Below are positions 41,270 to 53,059 of a stretch of 64,000 bases of DNA, piece after piece. The stretch is from Cymbidium sinense (Eukaryota > Streptophyta > Magnoliopsida > Asparagales > Orchidaceae), in NCBI GenBank assembly GCA_021442155.1, contig CM038228.1, positions 85,204,114 to 85,268,113 of the forward strand, in the 5' to 3' direction. The notes under the pieces were generated by a model. It did no database searches and had not been told where the DNA came from. It saw only the letters and a list, made by a program, of their open reading frames with translations. Within the stretch, counting starts at the first letter, position 1. Each line of letters opens with the position of its first letter. Position numbers and translations under genes: made by a program.

Positions 41270-41356
41270 AATCCGAAAAATCTATAAGTGGGAGGATTCA
41301 AACCTTGGCCAATTTTTGCATAACAAAACCTTTAACCACTAAGTCATGCTTACAAC
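41270..41356 (-). mobile_element. tRNA-derived SINE fragment inside the hAT element
   Basis: The minus strand carries an A-box-like tagtggttaaagg (41341-41329) and a B-box-like ggtttgaatcc (41304-41294), about 25 bp apart as in tRNA-derived promoters. It does not fold as a tRNA gene that I can see. A (TAA)n tract lies next to it. Confidence 0.5.
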
Positions 41357-41375
41357 TATGATATATGTATGTGTT

Positions 41376-41379
<4 letters not shown>

Positions 41380-41473
<94 letters not shown>
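41380..41473. repeat. (TAA)n microsatellite
   Basis: About 94 bp of uninterrupted TAA inside the hAT element. Confidence 0.95.
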
Positions 41474-41474
<1 letters not shown>

Positions 41475-42029
41475 TAATATAATATAATATAAATTTTTTT
41501 TTTTTAGAAGCTAAATCGGCGAACGATCGAACAATGGATTGTTCATGTTCGACTTATTTATAAACCGAGCTTGAAATGTATATTAGGTGTTGATTTCTAA
41601 CTTAACAAACAAACTACTTAATAGGTTGAACATGAGCTAGACAACAACAAGTTTTTTTTACAGCCCTAATCATAAGTCATGCCAATCAATATTATTAACA
41701 TAATCATAACTAAAATCAATGATATCATAAATTTATTTATGTAACAACTAAGCATAATAGTTCAAAACTAAGTTCATTGTATAATTTATGTGTAATGATA
41801 AATATTTTATAACTCATCATATACTTTCATGTCATGCATTCATGATTAATTATAAGTAGTTGTTGACGAAGGACAACAAAAGCCCTATAATACAAGCCTA
41901 CAAGACAGAAATATTGCTTGTTAAATCAAAACTATTATCTTGGCACATGTTAGTAAATCTTATCTAGAAAAAAAACTAATCATATGGTACCTATATAATA
42001 TCATATCATATTATATTATGATTTAGAGA

Positions 42030-42236
42030 TATAAATATAGTGAATATAAATCTTATATATTTATATATCTAATGCTTCAATTTATAATATTATATAGTAT
42101 CATCATCATTCACTTTTTACATGAAATGCATATTTTTATGCATAGAAAAAAAATATTATATTTATACACATCAAACCTCAAATGTTAGAAATGTAAATGC
42201 ATGAGAATTGTATGTTATATATATAAATCTTCCTAT
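42030..42236. repeat. Foldback element (family 1), diverged copy
   Basis: It contains aaatcttatatatttatata, a centre with atgaaatgcatatttttatg, and a closing atgcatgagaattgtatg followed by ataaatcttcct. This is the family 1 pattern with an eroded left arm. Confidence 0.5.
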
Positions 42237-42299
42237 AATTTATTATATCATGTCATATGCACGTGTATAAAACTAGAATTCATTCATGCATGGTACCAT

Positions 42300-43310
42300 C
42301 TTGATACGAATCTAAATTCTGGAGTTGGTCTGATCCGACTTGGTTTGATGTTCGTTCGAAGTTGACTCGATTGCTTGGAACCCGGTTGAGATGCTTAAGA
42401 GGGTTTGGTGCTTCTCGGTCGTTGGATTGACGCCGCTTTTTTACCGGTCGTTGGATCTAATCACTTGGATTGAGTGCTTGAATTGATCCTTGAGCACCGG
42501 ATTAAAGCGGTTCGACCGCCTTTGATTGATCTTTGATCGCGGTTCTTGATTCTTACGAATTAGTGGAATACATACATTGCTACGCTTGGCTTGATCTGGA
42601 TTGAATCGAGCCTTTGATTGAGATTTCTTGGTGATTTCTTGGTCGTTGGATGAAGCTTTGAGATAACTAACCTTATACTTTGCTTTGTTTTGTTTTGTTT
42701 ATTTGTTGTCGAAGAACTAGGAAAGAGGGATGAGGCGGATCGGGAAGAAACCAGGTTTCTCCGGTGAAAGATGGTGGTTCCGGAGGAAAACCAGAAGAAC
42801 GGCGGGAAGAAGAAGAAGAAGGAGGCGAAGAGATAAGTTTCTTTCTTAACTTTCTTGATTACCCTTTTGTTTGGCTTTTGATCTCTATTTATACTTTTCT
42901 TGCAAGATCTCTGCCTTCTAGTCTTTTGTACTACTTTACATTTATATTGTTGGGTCTCGTTTACATTGTTTCTTGGAATATTAGTTAGTTGAGGTGTCGA
43001 GCCATCTGTTATTTACTCTTCTTCTTGATTTCTTGTATTTAATTCTTTGTGGTTTGCTTCTTCTAGATTATTGTAGTGCTTCAGGAAACTCTCTGGCACC
43101 GGACCGCTGCAATATCTGCTGACCCTCTTGTGATGTTTACTTGGAGTACTTGTGCTGTATTGTGTAATAATTCCTTTCTGATCTCTGCTGATATTAGGAT
43201 TGCTTCTAATGCTACCTTCATCTTCTGTATCTATTGTCTATTGTACTAATTTCTTTGTTTGTAAAATAGTTCTATAATCTTATTGCTGTATGTGATAATT
43301 TGGTACTTAG
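42300..43310. other. Unassigned segment, possibly part of a transposable element
   Basis: Base composition rises here. Words such as cggttcttgattcttacg, cggaggaaaaccagaagaac and gatctctatttatacttttc resemble the leader and TATA part of an LTR, but no partner repeat is found in the window. An open frame at 42764-42988 has no recognisable domain. Confidence 0.3.
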
Positions 43311-43514
43311 AGGATTTGGGATCATATCACATCCCCTCACACTCCATAAAGCCCTCTAAAATACTAAGTTCATTAGCTTGTCCTTTGCTAATCATGTCCT
43401 ACTTATTACAAGATTTATTTCGATTTTTTTTCATACACATAGAACATAATATCATGACAAATATTTGAATGTACAAGAAAATAATTTCAAAATGTCAAGT
43501 ATGCAACCCATTAT

Positions 43515-43664
<150 letters not shown>

Positions 43665-43699
43665 CTTATATTAAATAAAATTTTTATTATTGAGTGCAA

Positions 43700-44770
43700 G
43701 AAGATTCTCATCGGTAGAGTGAGATAATCAATATCTTAGTTTGGCATAAAGATTTAGCTCACAGAAAAAAGAGTTTGAAGGACACCAAGATTGTTACGTG
43801 AAAACCCAATAAGGGAAAAATCATGGGGGATAGCCCACTTGAAATAATTTCACTATATTAGTATTTATAATTAGTATCTTGTCTCCAAAGTCAAAGGCTT
43901 CTATTGAGGTGGTAGTTCATCCGATGATGATAATCGAACGATGGTCGGCAGCGGTCCAACGATGGCAATTCAGTGGTGGTGGTCTAATCGCGACAGCTAG
44001 GCAATGTTTTGGTGGCGACGATCGATGACGGTGATCTGGTGGTGACTCGGCGATGGTGATTGGATGGTAGTTTAGCGACGGTGGCTAATGGTGATAGACA
44101 GTGGTGGTCAACGGTTATCCAACGATATCGGACGGTGGCAATTGTCGATGGTGATCGACTGCGGCAGTTGGCGGTAATTTGACAACCATCGGGCGATGGC
44201 AACTAGTGGTAGTGACCAGCGGCAGTGGTCGGCGAATCTGACGATGGTGGCTAGGTGACGATCCAATTATGCTTTGAGATTTTCCAAGTATCGAGGCTAT
44301 CTCTCCGCTCCAACTTAGGTCCCCTTATGTGAAAAATGAGAACTATTTATAGATTATGAGAGTAACATTTCTTGTAAATATAGATAAAATCTAAATCACT
44401 CCATTAGACAACTCATCATGAGATATATTTTAAGCATTTGAATGCTCCAATAAAGTAAGAATTAAGAGATATTGTGCTTTTTAGATTCGCCTCATCGAGA
44501 CGCTCAATTTGACTATAAGCATGCCATATTTGGAAGCTATTCAAGAATCTAAATGATATCCTAAAGTTTTCAATTATATTTTAAGTGCTTGATTTAGGCT
44601 AGTATAGTCTGATGATCACATTACTTTTGATCTCATTGATGTGTTTATATCAGGTCTATGATGGCCCAAAGAGAGTTTGAAAGATTAATATTTTGATTCT
44701 AAGAGATGCTTGTAACACATACATCAAGTTTCGTGTTTGAATTGAGGATTTTACAAGGACATATCAGTTG
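43700..44770 (-). mobile_element. Solo-LTR-like sequence with a gatggtggtgg-rich centre
   Basis: A gtagagtgagata start, cgtgaaaacccaataagg, a ctatttatagattatgagag stretch and atatattttaagcatttgaa follow the same order as in the 38178-39072 and 14642-15311 LTRs. The middle (43920-44240) is a degenerate cgatggtgatcgg repeat resembling the reverse of 30121-30600. No internal region is seen. Confidence 0.5.
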
Positions 44771-45097
44771 TCCCCATATTAAATAATTTTATTATGCTAA
44801 TTACTATGACATTCAATATGCTACTAGTTTCCTCACTCTTTCCTCTCATGGTCCACCATATTGGTAAAACTTATTAAGAAATGATGGAAGTTACCTTTAT
44901 ATCTATAAACTTAAAACTTTATGCATAGTTACTACCCTTAAAAGTACATCATGCCATTAATGAAATTAATATCATGATAATTTTCATGCAAATAACCAAT
45001 CTATATATGCCCTTCATGCTACGTTAAGTAGATGAAGTGGGGTAAGTGGATCATTTATCACTTATATAATTATGTAATTATACACCATGTTAATTAG

Positions 45098-45138
<41 letters not shown>

Positions 45139-46069
45139 CAAGGCATGTTACATAATTTTTATGTTTCTTCCCCTCAATTGTGCCTGGATCCGCTCCTGCA
45201 AACAATACTTTAGCTCACTCAAATTCAGCTCGTTTTCACCCCTACTCTCGTAGAACTCATGCAGCCAATGAAGTTCCATTATAACAATTTCACTAAACCT
45301 CCCTCTTCCTCATCTAAAATTCAAGACCAGACTATGTGAGAAAAACCTAGATTTAAATTGCCTGCTCATTTCCACTTTCTATGCATCTCTATCTACTCAA
45401 GAGTTGAACACATTCTCAAGCCTATGGAATATAACATTGGTTTGTTAGTCTTCCTTTGCCAAAGCTTCTACTCATATATCTGAGACTTGGAATTCTATAT
45501 TACAAGAGCAAGCTCAATATACTATAATGATTTGTTAAAAGCGAAATCATTGTAACTTGTATGGTTAAAAGAGACATATAGAAGAATACTACAAAAGGAT
45601 TTGTAACTAAAGGAGAGAGAAAAAAAAAAACTTTAGACAATATGTGAAGAGATGATGTATCGAATGTGCTATGAATCATATGATTAGATACATTTCTAGA
45701 TGATAAGAGGTTGTTTAGGATCACTTTTATTTTTTATATTTTTATTTAAAATAAAATATATTTGATGATAATAATTGTTTCTAAAGATATTCAAAACATC
45801 TAAAGTTTATTTTTAATATTTTTTAATATAATATGAGTTTTTTTAAATAAAAATTTAAAATCATTTAAAAATTACACTAAATAAAAATATATATGATTTA
45901 TTCGGCTAAATTTGACTGATCGAAAAGTACTGATTTGTTAAATTTGGGTTAGATTAGTAGGATGAGTAGTAGATTCTAGTAAGATTCTAAGAGCCTAATT
46001 GGGTTCAACTTTATTTTGTATTTTTTAATTTGTTTTATGTTATTTTAAATAAAAGAAATAAATAAATAA

Positions 46070-46071
<2 letters not shown>

Positions 46072-46143
<72 letters not shown>
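46072..46143. repeat. (TA)n microsatellite
   Basis: A TA run in the part of copy A that copy B lacks. Confidence 0.95.
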
Positions 46144-46146
<3 letters not shown>

Positions 46147-46465
46147 GGTTTAGTATATTTTAATTTTTTTAAATTTTAAAAATACTTAAACTAATTTTTA
46201 GGTATTTTAAAATAACTATCACTCTAAATACAATTTTTTAGAGTCAAAATAAAAATGAAATAAAATAAAATAAATAAAACTGATCTCAAAAGGCTCATAA
46301 GATAATAGGTACCTTGAAAAAATAATTAGGGCAAAAAGAACTTAATCTTGCCTCAAAAGGTATGCAAAAGAGGATTTATTGAATATTGGAGCTGACATTT
46401 GGATTGCAAAAAGAGGGATTTATTAGGACAAAAATGCAAAGTCAAACAAATGACACTATTTTTTT

Positions 46466-46716
46466 TAAGGGGATTTACATACATATCACAAACTCTCATG
46501 TATTTATATATATATAACACATAAACTTTAAATTTTAGATATATAACATTCCAATATTCAATATCATATCAAAAATATCATTATGATTCACTTTTTAAAA
46601 AAATAAAATTCACCTTTTAAGCATAGGAATGTGTTAGATAAGTAAATATCTAACTGTAAGTGTTAGATATGTAAATGCATAAAATTTGTATGATATGTGT
46701 GTAAATCTTCCTTTTT
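46466..46716. repeat. Foldback element (family 1), full-length copy
   Basis: It begins aaggggatttacatacatat and ends gatatgtgtgtaaatcttcc, with inverted arms and a centre containing ttcacctttt / gattcacttttt. It lies inside the 1.1 kb unique to copy A. Confidence 0.7.
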
Positions 46717-47061
46717 TTTTATGATATGTTAAGGGTATTAGATGATCATATTTACAATCATGATCATACATATAATTAGTATATATTTTTCTTTTATGAC
46801 ATATATGATTGTAAAATCACATATAAAATTTAGTTGATGTAAGTTCATTTCTTTTGTAATTTTAGATGTTATGAGGATCTTCTTATAGCTACTTTGTAAT
46901 AGCTATATGCTAATCTTTTTTAAAAAAAAAAATTGTTTTCTTTCAATCAAGGGTATATTTAAAATAAATTTTGATTTGTGTTTTTATTTTTTATTTTTAT
47001 TTTATGCTATGTTTAAAAACATGTTTATTTAACATGCTTTTGAAGGAGTCATATGGAAAGT

Positions 47062-47302
47062 GAGATCACTTTTATTTGTAATTTTTATTTTTTATTTTAT
47101 TTTACTTTGTTTATATTTTGATTTGAAATGAAAGATTTTTTATAATGAAAGTTGCTTTCAAAATCATTCAAAATAATCAAAAATTATTTTAAATATTTTT
47201 AAAAATTAAATATTTAAAAATATTTAAAAAATACACGAAACTAACATATTTTTAAAAATAATATACAAATGAAATAAAAGACTAGAAATAAAATTGATCC
47301 CA
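47062..47302. repeat. AT-rich foldback element (family 2)
   Basis: Starts gagatcacttttatttgt and ends aataaaattgatcccaaac, an imperfect inverted repeat. It is shared with copy B at 60949-61190. Confidence 0.5.
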
Positions 47303-47894
47303 AACAATCTTTAAGTATTTTTATTTTTCAAATTTTTAAAAATAAATAATATTATTTTTAATAACATTCAAAATAATTTTTAAATAATTTAATATTTTTA
47401 AAATTAACTATCACCATCAAATATATTTTATTTTAAAACATAATATAGATAAAATAAAATTGATTCAAATAACTTCTAAGTATTATAATATTCTAATTGT
47501 GTTTATCGCCCTTAATTACATCACAAAGTCACTTTAGCCTTAAAGTCGACTTAGATGTCGAATCCTTCAAATTAATCAAATATATCTCCAAATCACTTAA
47601 AAGATAAAACATTATTTGCCTAATGAATTTTGCATGCTAAAGTCGTCACTCGTCGAGCTTATTTATAATTCATTCAAATGAAAACATCAACAACAAGACT
47701 ACTATTAGTGAGTTAGTGATTGCGCTAGAACATGAGTCATTGCATTCGGCGCGACGTTCTCAATCAACGAGTCACACAATTCAGTGCAACCAAACATACT
47801 TGATTATGAATTAAAAGAATTAGCCAAGAAAATTTATCATGAATGACTAATAGACAATCTAACTTATGTGCCTCAATAAAAGCTTTATCTAGAG

Positions 47895-47944
<50 letters not shown>

Positions 47945-48177
47945 TAATTAATTAGAGGCATTTATGTATCATTAAAATTAGATCTAAATATATAATTAAA
48001 GAATCAAAGACTGAGCTCATCAATTAAATTAAGGATTTTATAGCACATTAATTTAAATAGATTCCTAAAAGCATATTCTATATGTAGATTTAGCTCTAAT
48101 ATTTTTCATAATATTTAACTATTATTTTTATAAAAGTATTTAATATTTATTTATAAAAAATATATAATATATTATCA

Positions 48178-48300
48178 CGTTTTACCTGTACACAAGTCAA
48201 AAAAAATCCCGTGACCTCCTAAGCTCCAAGCATGACAGGTCAGCTAACATCCCAGCTTTATATATTTTATTCCAGCTGTCGTTTTCCCCCAGGACGTAAT
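48178..48300 (+). promoter_or_regulatory. Conserved upstream block of the NPC exon
   Basis: This 120-bp block with cctgtacacaagtc, gacctcctaagctccaagca and a TATA-like tttatatatttta is almost unchanged in copy B (62090-62215), while 48420-48750 just downstream is strongly diverged between the copies. It could be promoter sequence. The distance to the ATG (about 600 bp) makes this uncertain. Confidence 0.3.
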
Positions 48301-48911
48301 AATTAAAAAAACATTTATAAAATTTGTTTTATTCTGATTTTCTTTGAAAATTAAAAAAAAAAAAGAGATTTTAAAAAAATTATTTATTTTTATCGATTTA
48401 CATATACTTTATCACATTTTAGATGATTATAAGTTATATAAATAAAGTAATATTTATATTAGCAAAATTATTAAAATAAACTTAATTTTAATCTATTTTC
48501 TTAACAAAATAGGCCTGACTCATGCTCTTTTTTATTTATTATTTTTTAAAAAAAAATTGAGACAATTTTATATTTTGTACTTATGGGGAGTCATATATGT
48601 CAGAATTGAATGAATTTCATATCATTGAAATCGCAATAAAATTTTTTACAATTTTGATGTTAATTAAAATTTAAAATTATGACTAAATATACAACGTTTT
48701 TGTGAATGTATATAAAAATTGAGATAACGATCTGAAATTTTGAAGGAGCGTGCGGGAATTTTTCTCTACCTCCTACGTCCATCCCTCAGTCCAGTATTCT
48801 CCTTCTAATTCTCTGAAATGCGAGAAAAATTGCTACTGATAAAACTGCTGGAGGAGCAAACCAGTGTAAGCAGCGACTACCTAGCTTCAGCTCATACACC
48901 TGAAACCCTCC

Positions 48912-49966
48912 ATGGAAAACCCATCTTCTTCTCCCCATTACCACATCCTTCTCGTCCTCCTCCTCCTGGTCACGCCCACATTCCAGCCCATCAAAACCGC
49001 CGTCATCCTCGTCCTCGAAAACCGCTCCTTCGACCACATGCTCGGCTACCTGAAACAATCCCTCAACCCATCCATCAACGGCCTCACCGGCGCCGAATGC
49101 AATCCCCTCTCCCCTCCCAACGGCTCCTCCATCTGCGTCTCCAACGACGCCAGCTTCGTCCAATCCGACCCCGGCCACTCCTTCCAAGCCATCCAACAAG
49201 TCTTTGGCGCCTCCAACGCCACCACCATCCCTTCCATGTCCGGCTTCGCTCAACAAGCCCTAACCATCTCCCCCTCCCTCGCCCTCACCGTCATGCAATG
49301 CTTCGATCCTCAAACCCTCCCCGTCTTCTCCACCCTCGCCGACGAATTCGCCGTCTTCGACCGCTGGTTCTCCTCCATCCCCGGCCCCACCCAACCCAAC
49401 CGCTTGTTCCTCTACTCCGCCACATCCCACGGCGCCACATCCCACGACTTCTTCAACCTCCTCGCAGGCTACCCACAGAAGACAATCTTCGATTCCCTCC
49501 ACGAGAACTCCCACGACTTCGCGATATACTTCTCGTCTCTGCCGACGACGCTGTTCTACCGAAGGATGAGAAGGCTCGGATACGCGAGCAAGTACCACTG
49601 GTTTTCGGCGTTCAGGGCGCACGCGAGGGCAGGGAAATTGGCTCAACTGAACGTGATAGAGCCGAGGTACTTCGATCTGGTGGGGGCGGAAGCGAACGAC
49701 GATCATCCGGCGCACGATGTGGGGAACGGGCAGAGATTGGTGAAAGAAGTGTACGAGATTCTGAGGGCGAGTCCGCAGTGGAATGAGAGCTTGCTGATTG
49801 TGAGTTATGACGAGCACGGAGGATTTTATGACCATGTGGAGACGCCGTATGCGGGGGTGCCGAATCCCGATGGGATCAGAGGGGCGGCGCCATTCTTCTT
49901 CGACTTCGATAGGTTGGGGTGAGATTCCGACCATAATGGCTTCACCGTGGATTAAGAAGGGCACAG
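48912..49966 (+). pseudogene. Non-specific phospholipase C (NPC), exon 1, copy A, frameshifted near its end
   Basis: The ATG at 48912 opens a 336-residue frame. It starts with a signal-peptide-like hydrophobic segment (residues 11-24), then ENRSFDHMLGY (36-46), PGPTQPNR (157-164), DDHPAHDV (263-270) and YDEHGGFYDHV (299-309). These are the conserved motifs of the plant NPC/bacterial PC-PLC phosphoesterase superfamily, which hydrolyses phospholipids to diacylglycerol. Compared with copy B, two G residues are missing near 49917-49924, so the frame ends at a TGA (49922) instead of reaching the donor at 49967 (gcacag then gtaatt). The family is usually about 510-530 residues, so later exons should follow. 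None is visible before the TA-rich and pararetroviral DNA. It is either a truncated pseudogene or carries consensus errors plus a very long intron. GC-rich codons also create long mirror frames on both strands. Confidence 0.85.
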
Positions 49967-50029
49967 GTAATTGACTGTATTTGACTTCTGCTATCCTTTA
50001 TCAAAAAAAAAAAATTAATATTTATATAT

Positions 50030-50085
50030 ATATGATTATTATATATTAATAATATTAATTATTAATAATATTATATATATATATA

Positions 50086-50124
<39 letters not shown>

Positions 50125-52340
50125 TTTAAAAATTATAGCTAGCTTAATCCAAATTAAAAACTTAAAAAATATAAACTATGAGAATCATGATTCAATAGTA
50201 ATATGAACTAATTTTTGAAAAATAAATTGATTCTAATACTAAATAAATTATTCTATCCCACCAAATGTTAAGTGTTTGTAAATGTAATTTTTTCTTCATA
50301 TAGGCCTATACACTACATACCACAATCTATAAGATAAGGTGTGCAGATAATGTGTATTATATGAAGTACTAATGCTATATAGTATAGTATACTATACACT
50401 ATAATATAGTATAGTATATTATAAACTACTTATAGTATAGTATATTATATGTAGTATAGTGTAGTTTAGTGTAATACTATATATAATAAGACACCATATA
50501 GCAAGATACCATACCATAGCATAAGTATATCTAAAGGTAAAGATATACACTTTTACATAAGATGTAAGATATACACCACAATAATATACCATACCATGTA
50601 CTATCGGAGTGTGTCGCAAGATTACGCGTATATACACATACCAAGAATAAGATAGATACAGAAATAAGAAGATAACGATATTATATGTAAGACAAGATAT
50701 AGATAACAATATACTCATTAGTATGGCATACAAGATAAATGTAGATAGTATAAGATGTAAGATATAGCATATGATACAAGATATGTTAGTAAGACAATGC
50801 ATACGTATGATGTAGTAAAGATAACAGGTATAATGTATAATAACATGTACAAGCCACACACATAATAATCAAGAAGTACATTGTATAACAGGTAGTTGTG
50901 TTATACACCATCAGACATATCATTATATACATTATACTATACCATACATTATATATATTTATATATACCATACCATATTATTTAATAACCATTACATACT
51001 ATATACTATGTAATATGTTGCTCATTCATAATGTTATCTTATACAATTATACACTTATCCCAACCATAATATATATAAAGATGATAAATATATATACAAG
51101 ATATGGTGTATAAGATACCAATAATAATGGTATAGATGGTATATGTAAAATGTGTATAAAGTGGGTGTAAAGATAATGGTATAGTACCACGAATAACAGA
51201 ATTATGCTATAATACCATTGGATATGGTATAAATATATACAATAATTGTATAACAATACACATTAAGGTATAAAGATTTACATAATAATATTACATAAAA
51301 CATATTACATAATTTATTATTATTATTTATACATTATTAATATTATAATATATTATATATATACTATACCTTATATAATGCTATATGGTGAGTAAGGTAA
51401 TCCAACATATATTATTATACCATACAATGCTATACCCACCTATACCATATGTACAAAATGTGAAGGTATATTATACACATTTACAATATACAAAATAATA
51501 AATGTAAACATATATAAGATATTTATGCAACATATACAATAACATATGTATGTAAGATAACGAGAATAAGCAAACCATATACAAACATACCATTACTATA
51601 AGATAAGATGATATGTGTGTTACACTATATACCATTTTATACTGCGATAATACAAATATGTAGTATAACATGCACAATAACATTATGAAAATATAACACC
51701 AATATAAGATATAAATATGTGTATGAACATACGCAACAATATTTACAAATACATTTCATATTATCATAATGTTGTTATACCATATTATAATATTTGTGAG
51801 CTAATTATATTAGTATATGAGCATGATATGAGTAAAGTAGTGTTCCATAATGTATAAGAGTGGTATGCATAGTGTGGTATATTATGGTATAACATGTGTG
51901 GTGAGAAATAATACAATATGATAATATGCTGCATAGGTGTAATGTTACAAGATGTATGATATACCCACGCATACCAAGAAATCAGTAAGAGTAGACACAT
52001 ATATATATAGTAAAAATTATTACTATATAATTACATACTATATATACACTACACTTTACTATACACTATATACTAATGCTACATAGTATGTAATATATAT
52101 GATGATAATAAAGGTAATACATATAGTATGTAAAGTATAATATCATATATAGCATATAAGTATATATTATACTATATACTCACATTGATATAATGTATTT
52201 TCTTAAGATATTCACACATTATATCTATACTATATATATGTAGTACAATGTAATGTATAATATAGTATATGTGTAATGTATAATATAGTATATAGTATAG
52301 TATATTAAAATGTATAGTACATACTTATATACATTGTACA
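50030..52340. repeat. 2.3 kb TA-like low-complexity DNA
   Basis: It is almost wholly made of tata, gtata, catac and similar words (for example agtatagtatactatacac near 50380-50400) without a fixed period. It looks like a long-decayed (TA)n expansion. Open frames in it are rich in Tyr/Ile/Leu and are artefacts. It separates copy A of the NPC segment from the pararetroviral element. Confidence 0.75.
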
Positions 52341-52378
52341 ACAAAAATTAAAACCAACCAGGGAAAATAAAACACTTC

Positions 52379-52384
52379 TTTATT
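52379..52384 (-). terminator. Poly(A) signal-like AATAAA of the pararetroviral element
   Basis: AATAAA on the minus strand lies about 105 bp downstream of the TATA box at 52495-52488. In caulimovirids a poly(A) signal shortly after the transcript start gives the terminally redundant RNA. Confidence 0.5.
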
Positions 52385-52487
52385 AAAACTTAAACTTACG
52401 ATGATGAAAAGAAGGAGGAACACGAGATTACAGAGAGAATGTAAGAGAAAGAAGAGAAGAGAAAATCGAATAACAATGATACCCTCC

Positions 52488-52626
52488 TTTATATAGAAGT
52501 GGAGAAGAAAACTTTGCTAGACTCAAGCAAATTTACAAGTGACGTAATAATTTCGTCAATAAAAGTGAAGACCGTTTCGAGATAGAACAATAATTACCGG
52601 TGGGACGTAATAATTTCTGTCAATGG
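52488..52626 (-). promoter_or_regulatory. 35S-like promoter region of the pararetroviral element
   Basis: The minus strand has TATATAAA at 52495-52488, preceded by two repeats with gacgtaataatttc as their plus-strand core (about 52539-52560 and 52603-52626). The first has a TGACG pentamer in each orientation, the core of as-1 elements bound by TGA-type bZIP factors. Caulimovirus promoters commonly combine as-1 elements with a TATA box. A CT-rich leader follows. Confidence 0.6.
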
Positions 52627-53059
52627 AAGTATAATCCGCCACTTTGAGAAACAATAACACACTGGGGAATGCTTTATGAGAAAGAAGATTCTCGAGATAA
52701 TGCCATCCGCTTTTGATCAAAAGTAAAGCGTCAGTGGAGATAATAATGTATTCCTTTGCAGAAAGGCAAAGGGAATCAATAATCGAGAATTCATTGATCG
52801 TCTCCAATAAATTCCACGCCGACACCGCCGAGACTCCACCGCCATCGTAGATAGGTGATTGAACACTTGGAAATGATCTTCATGATTTTTTTCGACATTT
52901 TTTTATGTTGAATCTCATTCTCACGAGGATAACGCCTTTGATAGTGGAGGACTTCCTACGATAACTCAAAATCGCTGATTGAGGAATCAAAGTTTCATGA
53001 TAAGTTTTAATGATGGCCTTGACTGCTTGAGCTTGTCTTCAATCGATCGAGTTCCACCA

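Larger units (their letters stand above)
41105..41668. mobile_element. Non-autonomous hAT element with perfect 8-bp target duplication
   Basis: It begins taggggtgtaaa and ends tttacagcccta, imperfect terminal inverted repeats. The octamer atcataag flanks it exactly on both sides (41097-41104 and 41669-41676). Subterminal gcttgagc / gttcggctcg sequence is of hAT type. The interior carries a tRNA-like SINE fragment and a (TAA)n tract and has no transposase. Confidence 0.9.
45047..50010. repeat. Direct segmental duplication, copy A (NPC segment)
   Basis: It matches 59757-63915 from ggatcatttatcacttatat-like sequence through the NPC exon and about 40 bp into its first intron. Copy A holds about 1.1 kb (45845-46930) missing from B. 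At the same position near the left end, A has (CT)n (45099-45136) and B has (TA)n. Identity is very high in most parts but falls sharply at about 48420-48750. Confidence 0.9.

Noticed and set aside
41270..41356. A tRNA gene
   Set aside because: A- and B-box words are present but acceptor-stem pairing could not be made, so a SINE fragment is the better reading.
48786..49964. Long open frames on the minus strand and in a second plus frame over NPC copy A (and the same over copy B)
   Set aside because: They are mirror frames produced by GC-rich codon use in the NPC exon. Their residues are low-complexity Arg/Pro/Glu/Gly and carry no domain.
50419..52000. Several 60-146 codon frames rich in Tyr, Ile and Leu
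   Set aside because: They are by-products of TA-like low-complexity sequence.
52556..52825. 89-codon minus-strand frame
   Set aside because: It overlaps the promoter-like repeats and TATA-proximal region of the pararetroviral element and has no domain, so it is treated as chance.
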